From assembly GCF_038051985.1 (NCBI RefSeq), contig NZ_CP150291.1, forward strand, positions 3,844,001-3,908,000: 64,000 bases of DNA, in the 5' to 3' direction. The first letter of the stretch is position 1. Every line of letters begins with the position of its first letter. This document shows positions 26,244-35,199 of the stretch, piece after piece. Source of the DNA: Solibacillus sp. FSL H8-0523 (lineage in GTDB: Bacteria > Bacillota > Bacilli > Bacillales_A > Planococcaceae). The position numbers were made by a program, and so were the translations under genes. The notes under the pieces are model-generated. The model saw only the letters and a program-made list of their open reading frames with translations. It was not told where the DNA came from and made no database searches.

Positions 26244-26522
26244 TTAATGGCTTGGATATCGATTCACGACATGAAGCGCGCGAATAATTTGCTTGTTAAT
26301 CTCTTCAATACTCTCAGGTGTATTTAACTGTTTGAATACTGCATCCCGCGCTTTTTCTGAAGCTACATAGCGTGTCGGTAACGCATTTAAAGCAATTGCA
26401 TTGACATCCATTTCGCATTGTTCACAATGACAAAATGTTTGATATTCAACACCATGAAGTAAGAAGCTAACTAGTCCTCGGACAATTTCTTCGGTGACAT
26501 TCACTAATTTCATTTTTGCCAT
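26244..26522 (-). CDS. ComFB-like late competence development protein
   Basis: Small protein of the ComFB family. It matches by its cysteine cluster CHCEQCEMDVNAIALNALPTRYV, probably a Zn site, and by the N-terminal MKLVNVTEEIVRGLV. In B. subtilis comFB lies between comFA and comFC; here neither neighbour is present, so it is a stand-alone copy. The start is unsure: ATGs at 26540, 26522 and 26513 are in frame, and none has a strong ribosome site. I use 26522. Confidence 0.75.
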   Translation of the reverse strand: MAKMKLVNVTEEIVRGLVSFLLHGVEYQTFCHCEQCEMDVNAIALNALPTRYVASEKARDAVFKQLNTPESIEEINKQIIRALHVVNRYPSH

Positions 26523-26706
26523 CTCTATCTTTCGCCTCATTTAATTTCTTTTTCTCTACTTAATCATATAACGTTCCTCATAATAACTCAAGATTATATA
26601 AATCTAAAATCAAAATTTTACTCAAGTCAAAATAATATTTACTATCAATTCCCTTTATGAAATGCTGTTTTTTTAATAACTCCTATTAATTAAGGTCAAA
26701 AGTAAG

Positions 26707-26740
26707 AAAAAAAGCAGCCTCTTCGAATAAGAGGCTGCTT
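26707..26740 (-). terminator. Terminator after the penicillin acylase gene
   Basis: AAGCAGCCTCTT pairs with AAGAGGCTGCTT with a five-base loop, followed by seven U residues on the minus strand. Confidence 0.93.
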
Positions 26741-26745
26741 ACATA

Positions 26746-29154
26746 TTACTGTGCTTTTAATACTAAATCGTAGTTTGTATGAATTACATCATTGATATTT
26801 GTTTTGTGGTAACGACCATACGCCCAATTTGAGATTTGATTATCGTACCATTTTGACTTTACGTGTCCGCTTTGACCTGGACCTACGATGTGATGGGCTG
26901 TCGATAAATCATTTAAGTCCACAGCGAATCGCCATGATGCTCCGTGAATCACATTACCGTTACCATCTTCCGCTGCCGCCTGAACGGTTACACTCGAACC
27001 ACCAACCGCTATTTTTTCAGGATTTAAATAATAAGCTAAAATATCATTGGCACTTGCAAGCGGTGAATTGAATGTTAGCTTATTATAGCTACCCCACTTC
27101 CAATTTGAAACTGCTGCACCAAATTTACCTTGAACTTTTGTTACGGCATCTTCAAAGGCTGTGTACACAAATGAATCTAAACCGCCTTCTTCTTTAACCC
27201 ATACACCTTCGTTCCCAGTATATGCATCACGTAGCATTTGGTCCGTAATTTGTGATTTACCAGGCATCATTTTATAAACGTCCGCCGGCATTGCATCTTC
27301 AAATAGTGCTTTTTCCATGTTTTCAATTAAGAAATGATACACAAGCGGTGCACCTTGATCTTTGTCGTCATAGTACTCCCACTTTTCTAGTAATGTGATA
27401 ACTTTTGCGTACTTACCTTCTGTATCCTGTGCTTTAATTGTCCCTAGTAAGCTTGGTAAAAACTCTTCTGCATGTAAGTTTTTCTTATCCATTTGCATCG
27501 CTTTCATATCGGCTAGCGTCATTTTTAATTGTTCACCTGTTGTTTTATCGTATACAGGTGTTTCAATCATTTCAACGATGCGCTCATAGCGATATGGCTG
27601 CGCCCAAAGGTTTGAAATGTGGTAAGGGTATTCCTTGCCGATAATTTCGTTATTTGCTGTTGCGACATAGCCCTCTTCTGGGTTAATGACTGTTGGCAAT
27701 TCATCGAACGGGATATAGCTTTCCCAGCCGTATTCAGAAGAATTACCCGGTACTGGTAATGCACCTGTACCTTGTTTACGAATTGGTACTAAACCGTTTG
27801 CTTTGTAAGCAATTGTGCCGTCTTGTGATGCGAATACAAAGTTTTGTGCAGGTGCTTTAAAGTCTTCCAGCGCTGTTTCAAACTCTTCCCAGTTTGCCGC
27901 TTTGTTGAAGCCTAAAATCGCCCGTAACTCTTGCGTTGACTGCAATGCTGTCCACTGCATTGCAAACTGCTCTTTGACCTCTGTATCTTTTAACATAATG
28001 TTAGAAATAATAGGGCCGTGACGTGTTTCCACGACTTCAAAGTCTACTGTTTTGCCGCCTTTTACGTTAATTGGCTCTTGGCGAACTGTAGCATCTTCCC
28101 ACTGACCGTCATATTCAAATTGATAAGGATTTTCTGGATTTGGTACTTCGATATATAAATCTTGCACATCTGGGTTTACGTTCGTTACACCCCATGCGAT
28201 TTCTTCGTTATGTCCTAAAATAATCCCTGGAATCCCGGCAAAAATTACACCGCTGACATTTTGCTCTGGTGATTGTAGGTGCATTTGATACCAAACAGAT
28301 GGTGAACTTAGCCCTAAGTGAGGATCATCTGCAAGTAACGGCTTACCTGACTCGGTTAACTCACCACCGATTACCCAGTTGTTACTACCGTTAAATTCTG
28401 ATGGTAAGTAATCTGTTGTAAATGCTGAGGCGATATTTGTTTCTAAGTTTACGTTGGCTTCAATAATTGATTTTGCGTTTTCTGGATATTCAACAAAGAG
28501 CTCTTTTGCCTCTTCTTCCGTGAAGTTTTGTATTGCCCAAGAACGGAAGGCTTGTTGATTCCAGTTACCACCTAAATCGTAGGCCATATATTTACCAATT
28601 GTTAATGAGTCGATTGGTATCCATGGTGATGGCTTGTATCCTAATAATTTAAATTCATATGATAATTTACTTGTGTCGCTTACTTCGTCGATGAAAGCAT
28701 TCACCCCTTCAGCAAACCATTCTAAAATTTTTTTTGAATCCGCATCATAACCTTCCCATGAAAGTTCTGCTGCCTTACGTAAGCTAAATGTACGGAAATA
28801 TTTGTCTGTTTCTACTGCTGATGCGCCCACTACTTCTGCTAATGTACCACTCGCTTGACGACGTGCTAAATCCATTTGGAATAGACGGTCCTGTGCTTGT
28901 ACATAGCCTTGTGCACGGTAAAGGTCCGCTTCTGATTTTGCTGTAATATGAGGAACGCCCATGTCATCACGTGTTACTTCGACATTATCATCTAAAATGC
29001 TAACAATCACTTCACCTTCAATTAACGGCTTTGAATTTGCTACATACATATGTATTCCTGCGATTACGACACCACCTAAAATGATGACCACACCAATAGC
29101 CCAAACAATAAGGTTCACCCATTTACGCCATGTTGGCTTTGCTTTTTGTACCAT
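26746..29154 (-). CDS. Penicillin acylase family (Ntn-hydrolase) protein
   Basis: Self-processing amide hydrolase of 802 aa, full length for the family. An N-terminal membrane helix (residues 13-38) anchors it or serves as an uncleaved signal, so the enzyme should face outside. The A-chain starts with EVTRDDMGVPHITA. The expected self-cleavage is at Gly256|Ser257 in NGSNNWVIGG, freeing Ser257 as the N-terminal nucleophile. LLADDPHLG, GVIFAGIPGIILGHNEEIAW and the later GASWRF block support this. Related enzymes act on beta-lactams, N-acyl homoserine lactones or cyclic lipopeptides; the real substrate cannot be read from the sequence. Monocistronic. Confidence 0.9.
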   Translation of the reverse strand: MVQKAKPTWRKWVNLIVWAIGVVIILGGVVIAGIHMYVANSKPLIEGEVIVSILDDNVEVTRDDMGVPHITAKSEADLYRAQGYVQAQDRLFQMDLARRQASGTLAEVVGASAVETDKYFRTFSLRKAAELSWEGYDADSKKILEWFAEGVNAFIDEVSDTSKLSYEFKLLGYKPSPWIPIDSLTIGKYMAYDLGGNWNQQAFRSWAIQNFTEEEAKELFVEYPENAKSIIEANVNLETNIASAFTTDYLPSEFNGSNNWVIGGELTESGKPLLADDPHLGLSSPSVWYQMHLQSPEQNVSGVIFAGIPGIILGHNEEIAWGVTNVNPDVQDLYIEVPNPENPYQFEYDGQWEDATVRQEPINVKGGKTVDFEVVETRHGPIISNIMLKDTEVKEQFAMQWTALQSTQELRAILGFNKAANWEEFETALEDFKAPAQNFVFASQDGTIAYKANGLVPIRKQGTGALPVPGNSSEYGWESYIPFDELPTVINPEEGYVATANNEIIGKEYPYHISNLWAQPYRYERIVEMIETPVYDKTTGEQLKMTLADMKAMQMDKKNLHAEEFLPSLLGTIKAQDTEGKYAKVITLLEKWEYYDDKDQGAPLVYHFLIENMEKALFEDAMPADVYKMMPGKSQITDQMLRDAYTGNEGVWVKEEGGLDSFVYTAFEDAVTKVQGKFGAAVSNWKWGSYNKLTFNSPLASANDILAYYLNPEKIAVGGSSVTVQAAAEDGNGNVIHGASWRFAVDLNDLSTAHHIVGPGQSGHVKSKWYDNQISNWAYGRYHKTNINDVIHTNYDLVLKAQ

Positions 29155-29209
29155 AAAATCCCCCTCTATATTTATTAGATTCGACTGGATTTATGTTAAT
29201 TGAAAAGCA

Positions 29210-29977
29210 TTACGCTAAACTGTTCGTTTTTAATTTTAATAAGATAGGGCAATGATCGCTACCTAAAACTTGCGCATGAATCGACGCTTCCTCTACAAAC
29301 GCTACTAAACGATTCGAAACAATAAAGTAATCAATGCGCCAACCGATATTGCGCTCACGTACTTTGTTCATATAAGACCACCATGTAAAATGGTCTGCTT
29401 CGTTTGGATGAAATGCGCGAAACGTATCGGTAAATCCATTTCCCAATAATTCCGTCATCTTACTACGCTCTTCATACGTAAAGCCTGAGTTGCCGATATT
29501 CGATTTCACATTTTTAATATCAAGTTCCGCGTGTGCAACATTTAAATCCCCACAGTAAATAACGGGTTTTTTCGCATCAAGTTCTTTTAAATACAGGCAC
29601 ATACGGTCTTCCCATAACAGGCGCTCCGCTAAACGCGTTAAATCACGCTTGGCATTTGGCACATACGCATTTACTAAATAGAACGTTTCATATTCTAATG
29701 TTAATACACGTCCTTCATCAGCAGCGACTTCATCCTTCATGCCGTAAAACACCGCAAGCGGCTCATGTTTTGTAAAAATGGCCGTACCTGAATAGCCCTT
29801 TTTCACCGCAGAATGCCAATATTGATAATAGCCCTCTAACTGCAGGTCAATTTGTCCTGGTTGGCACTTTGTTTCTTGAATACAAAAAAAGTCTGCATCC
29901 ATTTCATTAAAATAACTTAAAAAGCCTTTTGTAACACAGGCACGAATGCCATTTACATTCCAAGAAATTAACTTCAT
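29210..29977 (-). CDS. exoA: Exodeoxyribonuclease III / AP endonuclease ExoA
   Basis: Class II AP endonuclease with 3'-5' exonuclease activity for base excision repair. The ATG at 29977 with AGAAGGAGC upstream gives 255 aa, beginning MKLISWNVNGIRACV; in-frame sequence before it lies in the murB terminator. Metal and catalytic motifs: IQETKC (Glu), YCGDLNVAHAELDI (Asp, Asn) and the closing LGSDHCPILL (Asp-His). Confidence 0.95.
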   Translation of the reverse strand: MKLISWNVNGIRACVTKGFLSYFNEMDADFFCIQETKCQPGQIDLQLEGYYQYWHSAVKKGYSGTAIFTKHEPLAVFYGMKDEVAADEGRVLTLEYETFYLVNAYVPNAKRDLTRLAERLLWEDRMCLYLKELDAKKPVIYCGDLNVAHAELDIKNVKSNIGNSGFTYEERSKMTELLGNGFTDTFRAFHPNEADHFTWWSYMNKVRERNIGWRIDYFIVSNRLVAFVEEASIHAQVLGSDHCPILLKLKTNSLA

Positions 29978-30020
29978 ATTGTGCTCCTTCTTTAACATAT
30001 GCGTAAATGTTTGTTTATAT

Positions 30021-30058
30021 AAACAATCACCCGTGTCAAAAACACGAGTGATTGTTTG
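30021..30058 (-). terminator. Terminator after murB
   Basis: AAACAATCACTCGTGT pairs with ACACGGGTGATTGTTT around a four-base loop; it lies between murB and exoA. Confidence 0.82.
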
Positions 30059-30069
30059 TAATTTCATAC

Positions 30070-30984
30070 TTATTCGTCTTCACCGACGATTTTTACTTCC
30101 ATTTCTAATTCAATATCAAACTTTTCTTTCACGACACGTTGTACCATTTGAATTGTTTGAATGTAATCAGTTGCTGTGGCATTATTTTTGTTGACGATAA
30201 ATCCAGCATGCTTCGTAGAAACTTCTGCACCGCCAACACCTTTGCCTTGTAGTAGGCTATCTTGAATTAATTTCCCAGCAAAATGACCTGGTGGGCGTTT
30301 AAAGACGCTACCTGCTGAAGGATATTCAAGCGGTTGCTTGGATTCACGTTGGAATGTTAAATCGGCAATTTTTTCATCAATTTTCTGCTGGTTGCCTGTT
30401 GCTAACTCAAACGTTGCTGATAATACGAAGTAGCCTTCTTTTGTAATAATGCTTTTACGGTACGCTAATGCTAGCTGTTCGTTTGTTAATTCAAGCACTT
30501 GGCCTTCTTTTGTTATCACTTTGCACAGGACAACGATGTCTTTAATTTCACCACCATATGCCCCTGCGTTCATCGCCATCGCACCACCGATGGAACCAGG
30601 AATACCACAGGCAAATTCAAAACCTGTTAAGCTATTTGTTGCCGCTTGTTTTGATACTTCCTTTAATAACGCGCCACTTTGTGCATATACGGTTGTACCT
30701 TCGATGCGAATCTCATTTAACAATGCAAATGTCACAACAATGCCACGCACCCCGCCATCACGTACGACCATATTTGAACCGTTTCCTAACATCAGTAGGG
30801 GTACATTATTTTCATGTGCATACTGAATCACTGCAACGGCCTGTTGTTCCGTTTCTGGCATGACGAAAACATCAGCATGACCGCCTAATTTTGTCATTGT
30901 ATATTGTTTTAACGACTCATTTGTCTTTATATTCGCTGCTGGGATCCACTGTAATAAATCATTTGCCCATTTTTCAATCGTCAT
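30070..30984 (-). CDS. murB: UDP-N-acetylenolpyruvoylglucosamine reductase
   Basis: FAD enzyme that makes UDP-MurNAc, the second step of the peptidoglycan pathway. Type IIa MurB (304 aa), lacking the Tyr loop of the E. coli type. FAD-binding blocks are LGNGSNMVVRDGGVRG (66-81) and GIPGSIGGAMAMNAGAYGGE (127-146). Catalytic residues: Arg176 in YRKS, the proton-donor Ser226 in PSAGSVFKRP, and a C-terminal Glu. It stands away from other mur genes. Confidence 0.96.
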   Translation of the reverse strand: MTIEKWANDLLQWIPAANIKTNESLKQYTMTKLGGHADVFVMPETEQQAVAVIQYAHENNVPLLMLGNGSNMVVRDGGVRGIVVTFALLNEIRIEGTTVYAQSGALLKEVSKQAATNSLTGFEFACGIPGSIGGAMAMNAGAYGGEIKDIVVLCKVITKEGQVLELTNEQLALAYRKSIITKEGYFVLSATFELATGNQQKIDEKIADLTFQRESKQPLEYPSAGSVFKRPPGHFAGKLIQDSLLQGKGVGGAEVSTKHAGFIVNKNNATATDYIQTIQMVQRVVKEKFDIELEMEVKIVGEDE

Positions 30985-31069
30985 AAATGATAAGTTCCTT
31001 TCTCATGAAGCTTGATACCTTTTCTAGTATCTGTTTTTAGCGTCCGATTTACAAGTAAAACACGACATG

Positions 31070-31375
31070 TTATAGCCAATTTTTCGCCCAAATCTCAATT
31101 TCTCGGACCGCTTGCTCTAGTGAACGACCTTTATCAGTTAAATTGTACTCGACACGGATTGGTACTTCCGAATAAACTGTACGTACGACAATCCCCTCTT
31201 TTTCAAGCTCCTTTAAACGTTCAGACAATAAACGTCCACTTATCGGTAATGCCGATTCGATGGCATTAAAACGTTGTGGTCCTTCTAATAATTGATAAAT
31301 AATCAATGCCGTCCATCGTTTACCAACAAGCTCCATCGCTTTGGATAAACGTGGGCATAAAGCTATTTCCTTCAT
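31070..31375 (-). CDS. HxlR-family transcriptional regulator
   Basis: Winged-helix regulator of 101 aa; the ATG at 31375 follows GAGGTGG. The conserved Cys near the N-terminus (CPRLSKAMELVGKRW) is the redox-sensing cysteine position of YodB/HypR-type proteins; it is the only cysteine here. Recognition helix is around SGRLLSERLKELEKEGIV. It diverges from the YceI gene, and two perfect inverted repeats in between may be its operators. Nearby azoreductase and DsbA-like genes suggest a quinone or electrophile response, an inference. Confidence 0.88.
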   Translation of the reverse strand: MKEIALCPRLSKAMELVGKRWTALIIYQLLEGPQRFNAIESALPISGRLLSERLKELEKEGIVVRTVYSEVPIRVEYNLTDKGRSLEQAVREIEIWAKNWL

Positions 31376-31462
31376 ATTTTCCACCTCATATTGAAACAAA
31401 TCGTCCATTTGTTTAGTTTAGATTTCGTTTCTCTATTTTAGCACCTTTCTTTAATTACGAAA

Positions 31463-31477
31463 AGTAAGTAGCTTACT
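31463..31477. promoter_or_regulatory. Candidate HxlR operator 1
   Basis: Perfect inverted repeat AGTAAG-TAG-CTTACT in the divergent hxlR-yceI intergenic region. Confidence 0.4.
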
Positions 31478-31513
31478 GTGAGCAAAAAATGAATTGTAAT
31501 ATAAAACCATATA

Positions 31514-31526
31514 TTTTATGATAAAA
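31514..31526. promoter_or_regulatory. Candidate HxlR operator 2
   Basis: Perfect inverted repeat TTTTAT-G-ATAAAA, 33 bases before the yceI-type start. AT-rich, so chance is a real alternative. Confidence 0.3.
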
Positions 31527-31558
31527 CTATAAATTATTGAAAATGGGAGGTGATTTTT

Positions 31559-32086
31559 ATGACAACCTATACAGTCGATGCATTCCATTCTTCTGTTAAC
31601 TTTACAATCAAGCATATGATGATTACAAAAGTTAATGGTACATTTGATTCCTTCTCTGCTCAGATTGAGGCTGAAGAGATTGAAACATTAAAAAATGCAG
31701 CGATTCGCTTTGACTTAGATGTAGCAAGTGTTAACACTCGCGATGCTTCAAGAGATAATCATTTAGTTTCTGCTGACTTTTTTCATGCAGACAGATTCCC
31801 TAAAATGAAGTTTATTCAAACCTCTATTGAAAAAGTAAATGAGCAATTTATGCTTCATGGCGATTTAACGATTAAAGACGTGACAAACCCTGTTACGTTT
31901 ACAGTTACATATAATGGTCATGTGAAAAGTCCATGGGAAGCTGAAGCATATGGCTTTAGCTGTAAAACAACGATTAATCGTAAAGATTTTGGCCTAACAT
32001 ACAATGCCGCAATTGAAACGGGTGGCTTATTAATCGATGAGCTTGTAACAATAAATGTAGAACTTCAATTAAATATACTTGCTTAA
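31559..32086 (+). CDS. YceI-family protein, cytoplasmic form
   Basis: Lipocalin-like beta-barrel of 175 aa that binds isoprenoid-type lipids in characterised members. The ATG at 31559 follows GGGAGGTG; the upstream GTG belongs to the ribosome site. There is no signal peptide, so unlike E. coli YceI it stays inside the cell. Family blocks: YTVDAFHSSVNFTIKHMMIT, DLDVASVNTRDASRDNHLVS, DFFHADRFPKMKF and the ending ETGGLLIDELVTINVELQ. Divergent from the HxlR regulator. Confidence 0.92.
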   Translation: MTTYTVDAFHSSVNFTIKHMMITKVNGTFDSFSAQIEAEEIETLKNAAIRFDLDVASVNTRDASRDNHLVSADFFHADRFPKMKFIQTSIEKVNEQFMLHGDLTIKDVTNPVTFTVTYNGHVKSPWEAEAYGFSCKTTINRKDFGLTYNAAIETGGLLIDELVTINVELQLNILA

Positions 32087-32090
32087 TCAA

Positions 32091-32127
32091 AAAAAGGTCA
32101 CCCGCTGTGCGAGTGACCTTTTTTTTA
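32091..32127. terminator. Bidirectional terminator between yceI-type gene and azoR
   Basis: AAAAAGGTCAC pairs with GTGACCTTTTT, with U-runs on both strands, between convergent genes. Confidence 0.92.
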
Positions 32128-32134
32128 CGTATAA

Positions 32135-32773
32135 TTAAGCAGTTACTGTCGCTAATTTTTGCGCTACTGCTTTTACATTTTCTAAACCTGTCGCAATGAT
32201 TGTTGGTGCATTAGCACTGTCAGCAGCGTGACCTTCAATAATTACTTCGCCGATTTTTTCCATACCGTAAACACCGCCGATTACATTGTTAATGTAGTTA
32301 ACTGCCATTTCCATTGAAGACATTGCTGGATTTGAATAGTTACCACCACGAGCGTTTAATACGATGAATTTTTTGTCTGTCATTAAGCTTACTAATTGAC
32401 CTTGCTCATTGTATTTGAATGAGTAGCCCGCACCGTACGTGTAATCGATGAATGATTGTAGGGCTGCTGGAATTGTTTGGTTCCATAATGGGAATGCAAA
32501 TACTACTACTTCTGCTACGTCTAAAGCTGCACGTGCTTTGTTCATTGAATCAAATGAAGCTTGCTCTGCTGCTGTTAACGCTTCTCCATTTTGTAATTTA
32601 CCGAAAGCATTGAATAACTCTTGGCCGAAGTAAGCTAAGTTTTCTTCAAATACATCAAAAGTAGATACGTTTAAGCCCTCTACTGTTGCTGCTTCTGCGA
32701 TAAATGTTTCATACATTTTCGTTGAAATTCCGTCTGGACGGTTGTTTGCTCTTACTACTAATACGTTTGTCAT
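32135..32773 (-). CDS. azoR: FMN-dependent NADH-azoreductase / quinone reductase
   Basis: Flavodoxin-like enzyme (212 aa) that reduces quinones and azo compounds by two electrons. It has the AzoR start (TNVLVVRANNRP), the FMN-binding FPLWNQTIPAALQSFIDY and the GGNYSNP loop. Azoreductases of this type are induced by quinone or diamide stress in Bacillus, often under HxlR- or MarR-type regulators. The HxlR gene is 700 bases away. Confidence 0.92.
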   Translation of the reverse strand: MTNVLVVRANNRPDGISTKMYETFIAEAATVEGLNVSTFDVFEENLAYFGQELFNAFGKLQNGEALTAAEQASFDSMNKARAALDVAEVVVFAFPLWNQTIPAALQSFIDYTYGAGYSFKYNEQGQLVSLMTDKKFIVLNARGGNYSNPAMSSMEMAVNYINNVIGGVYGMEKIGEVIIEGHAADSANAPTIIATGLENVKAVAQKLATVTA

Positions 32774-32860
32774 GTTGTTAAATCTCCCTATCTATCTGTT
32801 ATTTATTTTAGAACTATTTATCTCTATCGAAAATATCTCAAATTCAAAGTACTTTACTAT

Positions 32861-32900
32861 AATAAAAGAACAACCGCAAAAAATCAACACGGTTGCTCTC
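32861..32900 (-). terminator. Terminator after the DsbA-like gene
   Basis: AGAGCAACCG pairs with CGGTTGTTCT, followed by TTTATT, on the minus strand. Confidence 0.8.
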
Positions 32901-32916
32901 AGACTTTTGACTGAAA

Positions 32917-33621
32917 TTAGATTTCACACGAATCATCGGTACAAGTTGCTCCGTTACCACCCTGCATTTTCAGTGGTCTACGTAAGCCTGCTTCTTCCGC
33001 TGCCTTTGTAATTGTTTGCTCAAATACCTCGTTCGGCTGCGCACCAGAAATACCATATTTTTGATCAATGACAAAGAATGGTACACCGCGTACACCTAGT
33101 TGCTGCGCGATTGCAATGTCTTGCTGCATATCTTGTAGGTAGTCATCGCTCGCTAATACTTGCTGTGCCACGTCACGTGATAATCCGACTTCTTCTATCA
33201 ATGTTAACAACACATCCGATTGACCGATTAATTCGCCCTCTGTGAAATATGCCTTTAACACACGCTCTGTATATTCCTTACCCTTCCCTTGTGCCTCCGC
33301 CCATTTTGCTAAGCGATGTGCTTTTACGGTATTAGCATTCTTCATATCCTCAAAGTTAAAATCTAAGCCTACTTCTTTTGCACGCATCGCAATGCCGTCA
33401 CTCATCTTTTTTGCTTCTTCAATCGACATACCATATTTTTCTGATAGCTTTTCAAGTACCGAACCCGCTGCATCTTCTGGTGTTGTTGGATCTAGTAAAA
33501 AGCTTTTATATTCTACTTCAATCGCATCCCCATACCCTAAACCATCTAATGCAATCTCTAATTGCTTTTTGCCAATATAGCAAAACGGACAAACGTAATC
33601 TGACCAAATTTCTATTTTCAT
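32917..33621 (-). CDS. DsbA-family oxidoreductase (FrnE-like)
   Basis: Cytoplasmic thioredoxin-fold protein with an inserted helical domain, 234 aa. The start at 33621 has AGGGAGTG upstream. The active site is CPFC (Cys11, Cys14) in WSDYVCPFCYIGKK. The helical insert covers about 60-150. The cis-Pro loop reads GVRGVPFFVID. The last residues carry two more cysteines (ATCTDDSCEI), which could form a second disulfide or metal site. FrnE homologues are linked to oxidative stress. Alone on its transcript. Confidence 0.9.
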   Translation of the reverse strand: MKIEIWSDYVCPFCYIGKKQLEIALDGLGYGDAIEVEYKSFLLDPTTPEDAAGSVLEKLSEKYGMSIEEAKKMSDGIAMRAKEVGLDFNFEDMKNANTVKAHRLAKWAEAQGKGKEYTERVLKAYFTEGELIGQSDVLLTLIEEVGLSRDVAQQVLASDDYLQDMQQDIAIAQQLGVRGVPFFVIDQKYGISGAQPNEVFEQTITKAAEEAGLRRPLKMQGGNGATCTDDSCEI

Positions 33622-33737
33622 CGTTTTCCACACTCCCTTGTTTTTATTGTAAGGATTCTTTTTTGAAAAGTACATCTATGCGCCTTTTGTATAAACGCCC
33701 CTCCCTTCGACCATATTAAAAAATAAAAGGTGATATT

Positions 33738-35114
33738 TTGAAACAATCGCTTTGGCTTTCAGATAAACAAGATTTTTCTGCTTCGTCTATTCAACAATCA
33801 ACAAACTGTGATGTATGCATCGTTGGTGGTGGCATCAGTGGTATTTACAGCGCGTATGTCTTAGCAAAACAAGGATTTTCTGTCGTGCTTGTCGAGGCTT
33901 TACCCAACTTTGCAAACGGAACAACCGCTTATTCAACCGGAAAACTGACAGTACAACATTCCATGATCTATTCAAAGCTATCATTAGAGGATGCGCAGCG
34001 CTACTACAAAGCCAACCAACAGGCGATTGAACAAGTAACGGATCTCCATCCAACAAGCCTTGCTAATGCCACTTCCTACTTATATACAGCAACCGCGCAA
34101 GGTAAAGAGCAGCTCACACAGGAAGCACAGCGCTACAAAGAATTGGGAATCCCGTTTGTCGCAACAAAAGAAACGGAACTTTCTATCCCAATTGAATTAG
34201 CGCTTGGTATTAAAAATGAAGCACAAATAAATCCCGTCGCATTTACGAATCATTTCGCACACCTTGCTCGTAAACAAGGGGCCGAGCTTTTTAGTAATAC
34301 ACGCATTACCAAAGTTGATGTCAAAAACCGTGTGTTACAAACAGAAAATACCCACACAATCCACTATAAAAAGTTGATTTTATGCACACATTATCCAATC
34401 GAATCCATGAAAAATTTGACGATGTTAAAACTACAAATTAGTCGTTCCTATTTAACGGCAACGAAGTGCTTTGAACAATTAAAAGGCCAGTATTTAAGTA
34501 TTGATACCCCTGGTCGCACAATCCGAACTGCCCTCATTAAAGATGAACCTTATTTCATTTACGGCGGCTTTTCACATTCGGCAGGTACTCATACCGAAAT
34601 TAATTATTATGAAACACTCAAACAAGAAACGCATTCGATTTTTGACTTACCAGCACCCGATTATTTATGGGACGCACAAGATATGATGACCTTTGACCAG
34701 GTGCCCTATATCGGACAAGTAAGCCCATCAGATGATTCTCTCTTTATCGCGACAGGCTTTAATAAATGGGGCTTATCATCTTCGCTTGTTGCGGGGCAAT
34801 TGCTGAGTAACCTTTTAAAACAAGAGCATAATGAAGCAAGCGCGCTGTTTTCACCAAGCCGCACCAATTTTGGCAAGGAGCTGTACTTTATGCTGCAAAC
34901 AGGGGGCTTTATCACAAAAGAGTTCGTAAAAGGCTACTTAACAAGAAATGATGCCCCGCGCTGTACGCATTTAGGCTGTAAAACAAAGTGGAACGCTGCA
35001 GATGACACATGGGATTGTCCATGTCACGGCTCCCGATACAACAAAGACGGGCAAGTTATTGAAGGTCCAGCAGTGTATCCATTGAAATTAAAAAAATCCG
35101 GCGATTCCTTTTGA
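33738..35114 (+). CDS. yhfW: FAD-dependent oxidoreductase with C-terminal Rieske [2Fe-2S] domain (YhfW-like)
   Basis: Two-domain redox protein of 458 aa. The TTG at 33738 follows AAAGGTGA. Residues 24-50 form the Rossmann dinucleotide site ([20 protein letters not shown]) of the DAO/glycine-oxidase fold; [17 protein letters not shown] near 340 is its second FAD contact. The Rieske domain begins near 400, with ligands Cys409, His411, Cys427 and His430 in CTHLGC and CPCHGS. Cys414 and Cys429 are also present, as in the disulfide-stabilised high-potential type. Same architecture as B. subtilis YhfW; substrate unknown. Confidence 0.92.
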   Translation: MKQSLWLSDKQDFSASSIQQSTNCDVCIVGGGISGIYSAYVLAKQGFSVVLVEALPNFANGTTAYSTGKLTVQHSMIYSKLSLEDAQRYYKANQQAIEQVTDLHPTSLANATSYLYTATAQGKEQLTQEAQRYKELGIPFVATKETELSIPIELALGIKNEAQINPVAFTNHFAHLARKQGAELFSNTRITKVDVKNRVLQTENTHTIHYKKLILCTHYPIESMKNLTMLKLQISRSYLTATKCFEQLKGQYLSIDTPGRTIRTALIKDEPYFIYGGFSHSAGTHTEINYYETLKQETHSIFDLPAPDYLWDAQDMMTFDQVPYIGQVSPSDDSLFIATGFNKWGLSSSLVAGQLLSNLLKQEHNEASALFSPSRTNFGKELYFMLQTGGFITKEFVKGYLTRNDAPRCTHLGCKTKWNAADDTWDCPCHGSRYNKDGQVIEGPAVYPLKLKKSGDSF

Positions 35115-35132
35115 GGAATGCCGGATTTTTTT
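35095..35132 (+). terminator. Terminator overlapping the yhfW 3' end
   Basis: AATCCGGCGATTCC pairs with GGAATGCCGGATT, followed by seven U residues; the 5' arm encodes the last codons. Confidence 0.92.
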
Positions 35133-35199
35133 CAGTGCCTAGGCTAAAACGCCAGCCCCTCGAGCTTTTCGGGGCTTAAAGGCGTTTTAACGCTTTTAT
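35133..35199 (-). repeat. Structured dispersed repeat, copy C (short form)
   Basis: Read on the minus strand it starts at the ppaC stop codon (TAATAAAAGCG). Outer stem GTTAAAACGCC (35191-35181) pairs with GGCGTTTTAGC (35153-35143). Second stem AGCCCC pairs with GGGGCT. Compared with copy A both arms of both stems changed together (GCGCC/GGCGC to ACGCC/GGCGT, and AGCTCC/GGAGCT to AGCCCC/GGGGCT). The inner hairpin is missing. Confidence 0.85.
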
